DNA from: a virus | DNA length: 64,000 nucleotides | Direction: 5' to 3' (one strand) | IMG/VR virus record: IMGVR_UViG_3300025666_000003 | Location: 1-64,000 of that record | Part shown: positions 33,425 through 45,400 of the stretch, in pieces | Layout of the letters: the number at the start of each line of letters is the position of its first letter | How positions within the stretch are numbered: the first letter of the stretch is position 1 | Position numbers and translations under genes: made by a program | Notes under the pieces: generated by a model | What the model saw: only the letters and a program-made list of their open reading frames with translations | What the model was told of the DNA's origin: nothing | Databases searched by the model: none

Positions 33425-36400
33425 TTAATCGCATTCTGAACCTGATCTTTTTGTTGGAGGTCTACCTGCAGGTTTATTTTCTCCAAATAAGTTAAGTTGT
33501 GTTCCTGGATCAATTGGTCTAAGTTCTTCTCTTACTTCCATAAGTAATTTTGGAAACTCCGTACCCCATCTACTTTTATCTTGAGTATGTGTAAGAACTT
33601 TATTACCTGTAGCTAAAAGTATTTGTAAAGCATTTGGATTTTGTTCAAATGATGATTTTAGTAAATCTTTCATTATTCTAGAAGAGTTATCATCCCAATT
33701 AGTAATATTTAAGCTAGGAATAGTTTTTCCTATTCTTTTAGCTTCTGCTCCAGTAGCAGTAGATAATTTTCTTAAAAATTCATTTCTTTCATTAACAATA
33801 TCTTCTCTAGTTTTTCCTTTAGGGGGAATTTGAAGTGAACTAAAATAATCAGTATATAATAATTTTTCAGCTTGAAAAGCCCCTTCTACGGTTTTAAAAT
33901 TTTCAATTATACCTAAAGCAACTGGCACACTAGATGTTGGTACAAAAGGTCTATTAGCAAAATTACTTAACTCAGCATTTTCGTTAGTACCCGCATATAT
34001 ATTAACAGTCTCACTAGTTGGTTTACTCCAAGTTCCTAATAATTGACCATCTACTGTTACTTCAGAATAATTATATCCCTTAGCTTCCATATTAGCATAA
34101 AGTCTTTTTTCTCCAGTATTATAAGTGCTAGAATCTGTATAAGCTTTATTATCAGTAAGTATTGTTGCTCCAGCTTCTACAGCCTTGATAGCTTCTTTTA
34201 TAGTTCTATCTTGTTGAGTTTTTTGTTGTAACGCAGTACCTCTTTTACCTCCAATAGATACAAATATTACATCATTAGTTGAGTAGTTGCCTGTATTAGC
34301 AAATTCTCCTGCTTGTTGTCTATAAGTTTCTGTAGAACTTCCAGTAATACCTTCACCAAACCCTATATATTGAGTAGCAATACTTGCTTTAATAATTGCT
34401 TTTTTATCAGCAGATTGTATAGGAGTTACAGTAAATAAATTTTTCTTACTAAGCTCACTAGCTGGTTGAGCAAATGTTTTATTCACGGCTTGACTTTTTT
34501 CAGCATTGTGTCTAAGTGTAATACTAAATCTTTTAGACTTGTTACCTTCTGCGTCTATACCATGTTTATAATTAATTTGACCATCTTTACCCATTATTAA
34601 ACCTAGGCCAGACTTCATTGGTATTTCATACCTTTTTCCTCTACCATTAAGAATCATAGTTCTTTCGTCACCAAAACTAATAGTTACAACAGATGGATTA
34701 AGTTTACCCTTATTGTTTAATATTGGTTCATTATCAGTATGGAATCCTATTTTTTGACTACCATCCTTATATTCATTTATAAGAGCCATGTCAAAGTAAC
34801 CTTTTTCAAAACCTAATTCTGTTTCTATTTTAGAAATTAACCTTTGAAGTTCAGGACTTCCTATATTAGCAGATCTTGTAGTTCCAGAATAAGAATAAGC
34901 AGTATCAGAAAAATACATACTTCTCCTACCTTTACCAAACTTATCACTGGCCTTATGCTCAGTCTCGTAAGTATTCTTATATAATTTTTCTATAAAATTA
35001 AATATTTGTTCAGACTCTTCTTTATTAAATACTTGCTTAGTAAATACTTCAGCATCTTCAACATCTACTTTTGTTAAACCTTTTGTATTTACTAAACCAT
35101 TTGTTAATAGTGTAGCTATATCCAGATCTTCAATTACTTGATTTCCCTGTAATATTTTTTCATTTTTATTATTAAATTGTATTCCCGTAGATAAATCAAC
35201 ATTATCAATGTATACTTCTCCTGTAGCTTGATCAACAAGACTATATAGTTTACTTTTAGGAATTAACATCCATTTAGATGATTGAGGAGCTCTTTCATTT
35301 TTACCAGTATTGGTGTTATAAAATGCTTTAAATATAGTTGACGATGTAAAGAATGCTTTAGGTAAACTTCCATTACTTTTTCTTACATACTCATTGAACG
35401 ATTGAACATCTGTATCATTAATAATTTTACTTCCTCTAACAAGCTGAGTTGGTTCTATAGGTGTTGTAAAAATGCTTTCAGATTCTAATACCTTATCTTC
35501 AGGATCCTCTGATCCTTCATATCTATTGACAGCTGCTGAATCTATTAACTCATATAGTATTTGAATACCTTTATTTGATTCACTAAAGCCTGGATTTCTA
35601 TGCTTTGCCCCATATTCAAATGACCATCCTTCTAATTTACTCCAGTCTTCTATTTCTTCATCAGACATTTTTGAAAAATCAATTAGCCTTTTATCAGTCA
35701 CTTTAACTAATAGCATTTGACCTTCACCAATTTTGTCTCCTGACCAAAATTTAATTATTTGTCCAGGTTTTGCTTTAGCCCAATATGCATATGCATCATT
35801 AGTGTAATATCTAGTAGTGGCTGTTCTTTCACCTTGTAAGATAGCTTCAAATGTATTATCTGATACTACGTCATCTCTTTTATTATCACCATACTGAAAT
35901 GACATGGTACCTTCTTTATCAGCTTTATTATAACCATTGTACTCTTCTTCAGATACTACGTAATCTTTATACTTATCTTTTGAAAGTAGTCTACCGTATA
36001 TAATTTCTAGTGTATTATCATTAAGTTGATTTTGCATAAAGCTATTAGATGCATCTTGCATAATATCTGTAAAATCTTGAAATGGTAAAGCTGCATTAAA
36101 TCCATTTTTACTATATCCTATACCATGTTGGTATAACATCACAAGTGGAAACATTTTAAATAATTTACTTATATATGCATTATCTTTTTTATCAGCTTTG
36201 GCATTACCAGTAGATACTTTTTTAATATTAACATCTGCTAATTCTTTTAAATTATGATAATAACTAGATGCCAAGTCCCCTTCTACTCTATTTTTATCTG
36301 CTAATGTAAGTACTTTATCATCACCAATAGTATCAGCAGGTGTAAGTTGTTGAAGTACAGGATACTTAACTTTCAAACTTGGAAAATCTTTTATAACATC

Positions 36401-39400
36401 AAGTATAGTCTGACTAAAAGAATATGTTTCCATTTGCATAAGAAACTTACGGTTAAATGCATTTATTAATGCTCTTTTAGTTAAAAATTCTTCATATGCA
36501 CGTTCAGGTGTTAAGCCACCTGCTTTGATTCGTTTATATTCTTTATTATCTTTTACTAATTCAATTGGATTTTTTAATTTTGTAATTGCTCTTTCTATAC
36601 TATATTTAAAGAAACTAGATTTTTTATTACGTATTCCTGATTCAGAAACAAAAGGATCATTTTCTTCTGTAAATGATGTCAAGCCTCTATTAGTGTATGC
36701 TTTTTCAGCAGTAGATGATCTAAGGTAATATCCATAATCGTAATCATCTGATAACATTCCTGGATTGATAGTTATAATTTCTTTTTCAGAATTAATTTCT
36801 ACTCCACCAGGTATGTTTTTTGTTGATGTATTAACTTTGTAACCTTTATATAAATCTGGATAATCAATTACTTCTCCTTTACTATTTACAAAGTTAGACA
36901 TGCGATTTTGATAGATGTAATTAACTACACCATTTTTAAATTCACGTATAAATTGACTAACAGCTTCTTGATCACTACCATATCTATCTGCTATTCTTGG
37001 TGACCCTAACTTGTCTAAGATAAACTTTGTTATTACAGAATTGTTTCTTAACTTAAATAATGGTTCAAGTAATTTAAGCACAAGTTCATTTTTATAAAAT
37101 GAGCTTAATATTGATTCATTAACTAATGCCAGTACTGTATCTGAATCTACTTTTGAATTAGTCATTAATTCTTCAAGACCTTGTATTTTTCCAACTAATT
37201 CTTGGGCTGTTTTAGATCTTGTAGTATCAGGATTTGCTAATCTTTTAAGTGAATTCAAACCTTTAATTTGCTTTTCAATTTCTAAGAAATGCATAAACGC
37301 AGCTATCTTTGTTTTTTCACTACCTTCACCTTTTACTATTTTATATAATTCATTTTTATTAAAAGTACCAATTCCAGCTTCTTCCATAGCTACACTTGCA
37401 CCTTGATAATATTTACTTGTAGAAACAGGACTTGATCTAAGCTTATAAATTTTATCTCCTTTTTCAGTAATTATAAGATTAATTATAGTATCCTCATTAT
37501 TTAATAGTTGCTCCATTTCTGCTTTTGTAGCAAATTCTGTATTCTTTTTACCTTTTTGATAATATTCTACAATTGATTTTCCTTCTAATACAGGAATTAA
37601 AGCTTTTAAATTTTCAGTATTTACTTTAGCTTCCATAGCTATTTTTTCTTTAGCAGACATTGATTCTGTTAAAGTTTGATCAGCGGCCATATATTTAATC
37701 AATGGATTAGCTATTACTTCTCCTCTTTGAGTAACAATTTCTTCGTAAGCACTGCTAAGCAATCTTTGTTTTTCTGCATACTTACGTACTAATGGATTGG
37801 ATACAAAGTAAATTGCATCTTTAGCTGGAACTCCAGCTTTAAATAAATAAAATAATACTGGTGCAAGTTCAGGATTAGCTTGAATATAAAATATCCAAGC
37901 ATCCGCTTCAACATCTACTAATCCATTTACTGACTCTGAAAATAGATCAGCTATTTTTTCTATACCATCTACTGAATATATATCAGATAATGAAATTACA
38001 GTTTGGTTTTTACTATTTGTTGTTGAGTTATGGCGAAGTTTTAAACGCATTTTATAATCCACATCTATATCAACATAACCATCTTCACTATATATTTGTG
38101 CTTTATAAGATGCTGGCATTTTTGCATCAATTTGATTTAATAATGGGTGCAATGCATTTTCAATTGCAGCAATACCAAGTACTTCTTTACCAATTAAATT
38201 TGCTGAATGCTTATCTAAATTAAAAGGTACTTCTAATGTTCTTGTTGGACTTATTACAATATCATTATTTTTTCCATCAATTCTTGGACCATCATAAACA
38301 TTTTCAAATTTATCAAATTCACTAACGTATTTTTGAAGATCCATAGCTATGGGTCTTAATGTATTTGTTCCTGTAGGTTTGGTAAGTTGTGCAAAGTTTG
38401 AAGGAAGCTCAACTATACCTTTAATAGCTTGGATTAAGTTATTTTCTAAAGCATTTTTCTGATTACGTATTATAACTGATATACCTTTTCCTTTATCTTC
38501 TTTTATTTTACTTATTTCTTTTTTTAATTCTTCATTAGTTACATTAGATGTAATAAACTTTCCACTTGCATCAATGCTTGGCATGAATGTAGTCATCTTA
38601 TCTACATCAAAATCAGATCCATTTTTAACTACGATCTCTGAAGGAAGTATAATTATATTACTTGCTGCTGGATCTAGGAATTCGTAGACTTCCATTGACT
38701 CAATAAATCCTAATGTTTGAGTAGGAATACGTACACCAGCTAATGTTACAGCTTTTCTATTTGAACCATCATCTTGATCTAACCAATTATCATCTTTGAT
38801 CATCTCATTAAGACGCTCCCTTGTTTCTATAACCTCACCATTTATATCTTTAAGATTTAATAAGTTTAGAAAGTCTCCTTGAAGTGCAATTGCAACCTTC
38901 ATTAGTTTAGTCTTACCATTTACTTGATGATAAAACGGAAGATTGTTACTTCCCAGGAATTTTTTAATATCAGCTTTTGAAGCTTTATCAAATTTCTGTC
39001 TTAAAACCCTATCCCATGTACCATTTGTAGTAGCACTAGACACCTGTACAAGTCCTTCACCTTTTACTTTTTGTTTGATTAATCTTTTTTCAATTAAAGA
39101 TATAATAGTTTTTTCAATTGTGTCGGCTTCAAGATGTAAAGACAAATCTATGTTAATCTTATTCTCTTGATTTACACCTATCATCTTTATTAGATGTTTA
39201 GGTACTGCTTTTCTGCCTAATTCTTTATGAATAACATTTACAAATCTATTTAAATCTCCAGTGTATGCTCCATACTTATATTCAAATCCAATATCATTAA
39301 GAAGTTCTATTGTTAAAATTTCTGTGTATTCATCTACAGCATCATCATAAGCTTTGACTTTTTGCTTATCTATACCTACTGGTACTTCACCATTATTATA

Positions 39401-42400
39401 TAAACTTTCAATAATAACTTTACGTAACTGAGTTGCAAAAATTGTTTTCTTTTTAAATTTATTTGGTACTTTAGTTACATCTTTAAGATATTCACCATAT
39501 ATTTTGTTTATTGTAAACTCTATATTATTTACAATATCTTTTTGTTCTTCGTTATCATATATTTTATCAGGAGAACCATCTTTTGTTATTCCAGATACTT
39601 TTGAACCAGACTCAAATACAACATATTGAATATCTTTTTCCATCATTTGCTTATGAAGATTATCCATATCTGATCCTTCACCAACCATAGTAGGAATAAG
39701 AGGCATTAATGAGAATTTATGCATTCCTGTTAAAGGTAGTAGTGCATCTGCTATAGGTCCGTAATACTGAAGTTTGTATACAGGAAAAAATTCTTTTATG
39801 TCTGAAGGATTAATTTCTCTGTTATGTATTATATCTTGAAATAAGTCTTCTTGTTCCGGACTCCATTGTTTAGATAACTTTTTTAACATTCTGTATGTAT
39901 CAAAAGTAATTAAACCTTGACCATCACCTTCTTCCATATTTTTATACTCATCTATATCTCTAGCTACTCTTGATTCAACTAAAGCTTTTACTAATTGAGG
40001 TTTAGTTGGATTTGAACCTAACTTAGATAATTCAATTTCATTTAATGCATCTTTAAGATCTTCTTTAGCAACTTTCTTAAATCTTATTGCATAGTCTTTT
40101 CTCCAAGCATTTGCTATTTCATCAATGTATATACTAGTTCTTTTAACATCTTCAAGTACAGCTGTATTTATTGTTCCATTGTATTTGATATTTTTGTATC
40201 TTGCATCAAGTGTAGTAGCATAACTACCTTTATTCCATACATTTTGTATAAAGTTTTGTGCTGAAATATCTGTTCTCACACCTAATCCTCCAGAAGTAAG
40301 ACCTGTATTTCTTTTATGTAGATGATCTTTAGCGTGATTATACTGAGCCATATCTCCATACAATAAACCTATTGTTTCAAAGTTATGTATGAATGAATTA
40401 TATACATAAGTTCTTACTAAAGCATCATCAATCTCAGCTTCTGTTAATTTATGTACAGCAAGTTTATTTCTAAGTTTTGGATCAATAAATCTATTTTTTC
40501 TAAGTATTGCTATAGAGTTTGTAGTTTGATTATCAAAATAATTTTTAGTGCTCTCTGCCATTTTAGCTTTAAGACTAGGGTTATTATTCAATGCTTCAAT
40601 AAGATCCGTTCCTTCTAGGTTGTAAATTTGATTTTTTATATTATTGTTTAATACATCATCAAAAGCTGTAAATAATTCACCAGCATAATATTCTTTACCA
40701 TCCCATTTCATTCTTCTATTATAGCCTTTATACTTTTTAAATTCTTCTGGATTTGCACGAAATCTTTTGAGTCTTTCAAACTCAGCAGCCATATAAGGTA
40801 ATATTATTTCTTCAAAAGCATAAGTTTCACCTGATCCATTCTTTAATAAAGATTCAAGATCTACATAAAGTTTACTTTGTTCTTGACTAATGGGTCCGTC
40901 AATACCACCTCTTATAACTATACCAAAAGAAGAAGATTTAGAGGCATGTCTAATAAATTCTTGAATACCTTCTTTAAGCATCAAATTCATTTCTTGTAAA
41001 AACTTACCATAGTAATCTAGACCTGTAGTAACAACTCCTTCTTGAATCTCTGCATTTTGTGTACCTGAATCAATAAATAATTCTAAACTTTTATCTTTTA
41101 ATTTATTAAATTGACCACCATCGTAAAAATTAAATAAGTTTTTAAGTATTTGAGATCTTTTTGTAAATGAATTAGTTGCCGGATTAAGATCTGACATGTG
41201 TTTAAATTCATCTTTAGTCCACAAGTCAGTAAGTTTTTTTGCTTTATTTAAAGCATACACTCTTCTACTTGCAGTTTGATCATCAATATGTTCGTATACA
41301 ACATTACCTTCTGGATTCAGTACACTAAAGTTTGCATATTGTGATCCATATTTACCATGTAAAATAGCTATACGTTCTATTTGTGTTCTTTCAGTTATTT
41401 CTTTACCAAAAAGTTCAGTTGATAAACCAGTTGATTTACTTAATTCAGCTACAGGATCTTTTTTAAAGATTTCAATTTGAGTTAACTTAAATTCTTCCTG
41501 CTTTGTAAGTTTATTATTTTCTGCTTTAGTTTGAAGTTGAAGTTCTAATGCAGAAAGATCTTTAATAATACTATATATGTATGGTAGACCGTAGTATTCA
41601 CTACGCATTTCTAACTCATTTTTAATTATTTTTAAGTCATCAAGATTCATTCCCAAGGCTCTTGCAAAAGCTAAACTTTTACTAACGTCAAAGGTTCCTT
41701 TTACAGTGCTTGCATCTTTAAATACATCAGTAACTTTTTGAAGATTTAATTTAGATTTATTATTATCTCTTGTGATAAATCTATTTTCTTCTATTGTTTG
41801 AGTTTTAAAGTTATCACTAAAGCTTCTTCTAAGAAGTCCTGTTTCATAACTTGCTTTAATAGGTTTTAATACATAACCATCTTCAGTATTAAATGCAGTA
41901 AGTTGCATATAAGAGGTTCTCTTTCTTTTGAAAGTTTGCCAAAATGCTGTAGTAATATCAAATTCTGTTTCATGATCAGCAGAATTTGGATTTGGAAGCT
42001 TATATTTAATTAACTGTTCTAATTCCGGAAAAGATTGCCAAAGTAATTTATTATTTAATATTTCATAAGCTTCAACAGGATCTTCAATTCCACCTATAGC
42101 TCTAACAACATTATCCCACATGCTACCATAGTTGACTAATTTTTTAAAACCTAATCTATTATAAACAAAATTTTTATTTTCTTTCTTATGAAGACTACCC
42201 AATACATAAGATACTTCATCTTCTGTACTTTCTTCTAATGATTTTTGACCAACACTTTTATCAGCTATTTGATCTGAATTATTTATTGATTCAGCATCTC
42301 CAACATAACTATCTTCATCTTCCTTTAATTCTTCATTAATTATAGTTTGTCTTTCATTGATAATTCTATAACTACTATTTTCAACAAGGTATGCTAATGA

Positions 42401-45400
42401 ACCATGCTTTTCATTACCAAAGTTTGTAATTACAGTTTGTAGTATTCTTATATCATCTTGTAACTTTGCTTGCTCAGCTGTAAGTATTTTAGTAGTTACA
42501 GGTTTCTTATTATATTCAAGAGCTTTGTATTTTGCTCCACCTTCAATATAGCTTGTATATTGTACAGTAGCATCTTGCATTGAATCAACTACTATTATTC
42601 CTACACGTTTCCCTTTACTGTTGGTTATAGATTCGTGACTATAGAAGTCTCCAATAATACTAATTCCATGATACATTTCACCTTTTAACCTGTCTCCTTT
42701 TTTTGAGCTTAAGTTAAGTTTGTTAAATTCATCAATTTGTGATCTAAGAAATACATACTTGTCATCTCCTGATTTTTCACTAGCAATCATAACAGCTGCT
42801 GCATTAGCTTTAAGTTCTGATAAAGTATTGATTGAATTAAAAGAAACATCTGTTATTTGCCCAAGCTCTTTTTTACGGTTTTCAAGTTGTTTTTCAAATC
42901 TTCCTTTAAGTATTTTAAATGCAATCTCTCTATTACTTATATTCTGCTCCGTTCCAAGAAACATTCTTTTCTTTTTCTTATTACTAAGAATCTCAATACT
43001 ACCTGCTTTACTACCTGGAGCATCTCCATTTTTAATTGCTAATTGATCAACCATTTCAGAAAGAGTTGAGTCAGCACTTTCAACAAATAAATCTGATTCT
43101 TCTTTATTTAAAGCATCTTCTTTTTTATTTTTTACTTGAGATATACCTCTGTCCATTTCATTAAACATGACATTGTCAATCAATGGAGTATACTTATTTA
43201 GTAGTTTTGGATTTTTACTAGAAAAATAAAGTGTATCAAACATCTCTTTAACTGATGAAATATCATAAAGATCTGTAATTACATCTTGTTTAGTTGTATT
43301 TTCAAATACACTTTTAATCCAATTTAGTATTCTTCTAAAGAGTGAATTTCTTTTTGGCCTACCTTTTTTAGCTTTTGGATTTTTAGAAAAAGTTCTGAAA
43401 TCTTCTGCAAGTTCTTCTTCAATATCATAGAAAGACATATCTTTCCATTTACCACCTTTACTTCTTATCTCTTTATATAGTGCAGTCTTTTCTGCTTTTG
43501 TCAAGAACAATTGTGAAAATGCATGCCAAGCTTCATGATACACATCTACCATGTTACCACCCGTATGCTCATTAATTCCTATCTTACCTAACTTACCACC
43601 TTCAAATAATGTAGACCCCGCACTAATAAACTCTGCATAAACATCAGAATTTACAATATTGGCCATTTGACCTAAAGAGATGAAATTTTGTAGTGGAGAT
43701 GTTTTCCACCAATCATCAGCACGTTTAATATCTTCAGATGTTATACCTAACTGATTAAGAATGGTTTTTCTTTTAAGTCCACTTTTTGTATCAAAACCAT
43801 CAAAAAGATCTCCTTCTGATGGATTAATAGTTCCTTCAGGATTAAGTTTTTCAGCGTCTGTAGTTTTAATCTTTTTTGCTTCAAGATCTTTCTTTTGTTC
43901 TTGATATAATTTTGTTCTTGGCTTTTCATTTAATGTGTAATCAGTTTCTTTAATAAAAGCTATTGCCACACCTTCACTATTATATACAGTAATTGTATCA
44001 GTAATATATTCAGTATCTGTTTCAATATCTTCGCTAACTAAAGTTACAGAATCATTAAGTTTTGGCATTACTTTTTTAACAGTTCCTTCATTTTTTTTAA
44101 ATTTTTTAATAATTGATGCAGATACAGGTTGACCTTCAGCATTAAGAATTGTAAATGAACCATATCCTTCACCTTCTGTATTGGTACCTGTGTTTCCAAT
44201 GTAGTTAACTTTAAAATCTTTTGTGTTATTTTCTTCTAGTTTAAGTTCGTTAACTAAATTATCTTTAAGTTCTCTTGTGTATGATCTAAAATTTTCAGAT
44301 TCAATTTCATTTTTTGCTTCATCAATTTCTTCAGTAATCCCTCCTGGTAATGCAAATTGCATGTAAGCATTAAATACTTCTTGAGTTTGGGATGTAGTAA
44401 AAATTTCAGCATGTGCTTTACGTAGTACATCATTAATATAGTCAGCTCTTACAAGTTTTCCATTTTGAAAATCAAAGTAACCTCCGTTAACTAAATCAGC
44501 TCTATAACGCATTCTTGTTGCACTAACTTGACCAACATTTTCAGCATTTGGATTTGTTACAGTTGTTGCAAACATTAAAGCATCTTTAATTTCTTTAAAA
44601 GCTGTTGCTGATGTTAAGTCAACAGGTTTAACATTTTTATCAATTGCACCACTTTTTTCTGCAACTATTTTAATTGAAAACTCATCAGTAGCTGGAATAT
44701 AAGACAATCTGTATCTTCTTATACTTCTTGCCATATTATTATGAATAAATTGCTCAGCAAAATTCATTTTTTCTTTTCCTGTAAGTTGTGAACTAGTTAA
44801 TGCACTTGCTATTTTTCCAGCAATTTCATCAGTCATACGTGGTCTATCAATAGTAAATTTCTTGTTGTCTATTGTAATAGTATGATATCCTTCAGGTCTT
44901 CCTTTTGATTCTACTGTTACTGATGTTAATGAACTATAAATATTTAACAACTCAGTTTCTGATAATCCAGATTCTGATAATGTATCTAAATACATAAACT
45001 TACCTGCTGCAAAACTTTGGATACCTTCATTAATTCCTGTTATTGGAACTAACTTAGCTTCTTTAGTTTTTATAAATTGCTGAGTAAAATTATAAAGATC
45101 TTTTAATTCTTTTTGTTGTTCCTTATCAATTGCATCAATAATATTTTGTTCAGTTTGTTCAGTTTCTTTAGCATACTCTGTTAAAGTCATATCAAATGAA
45201 GCTGCTAACTTATTTGCAATCTCTGCTGGAGTAGTCACTTGTGATTCTTGATTATAAAGACCTTTTGCATTATATCTAGCTCCTTCTTTTCTTACTGTTC
45301 TTGTAAACTGATATACATAACTACCATCTTCAGTAATTTTTCCATCAGTATTAAACTTAACTGGATTACCATTTGCATCAACAATAATCATAGCAACTCT

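Noticed and set aside
42720-43046. A 108-codon rightward ORF inside the 4246-aa gene
   Set aside because: Low-complexity Ser/Leu translation, antisense to a continuous coding frame, with a second overlapping ORF in another frame; nothing suggests expression.
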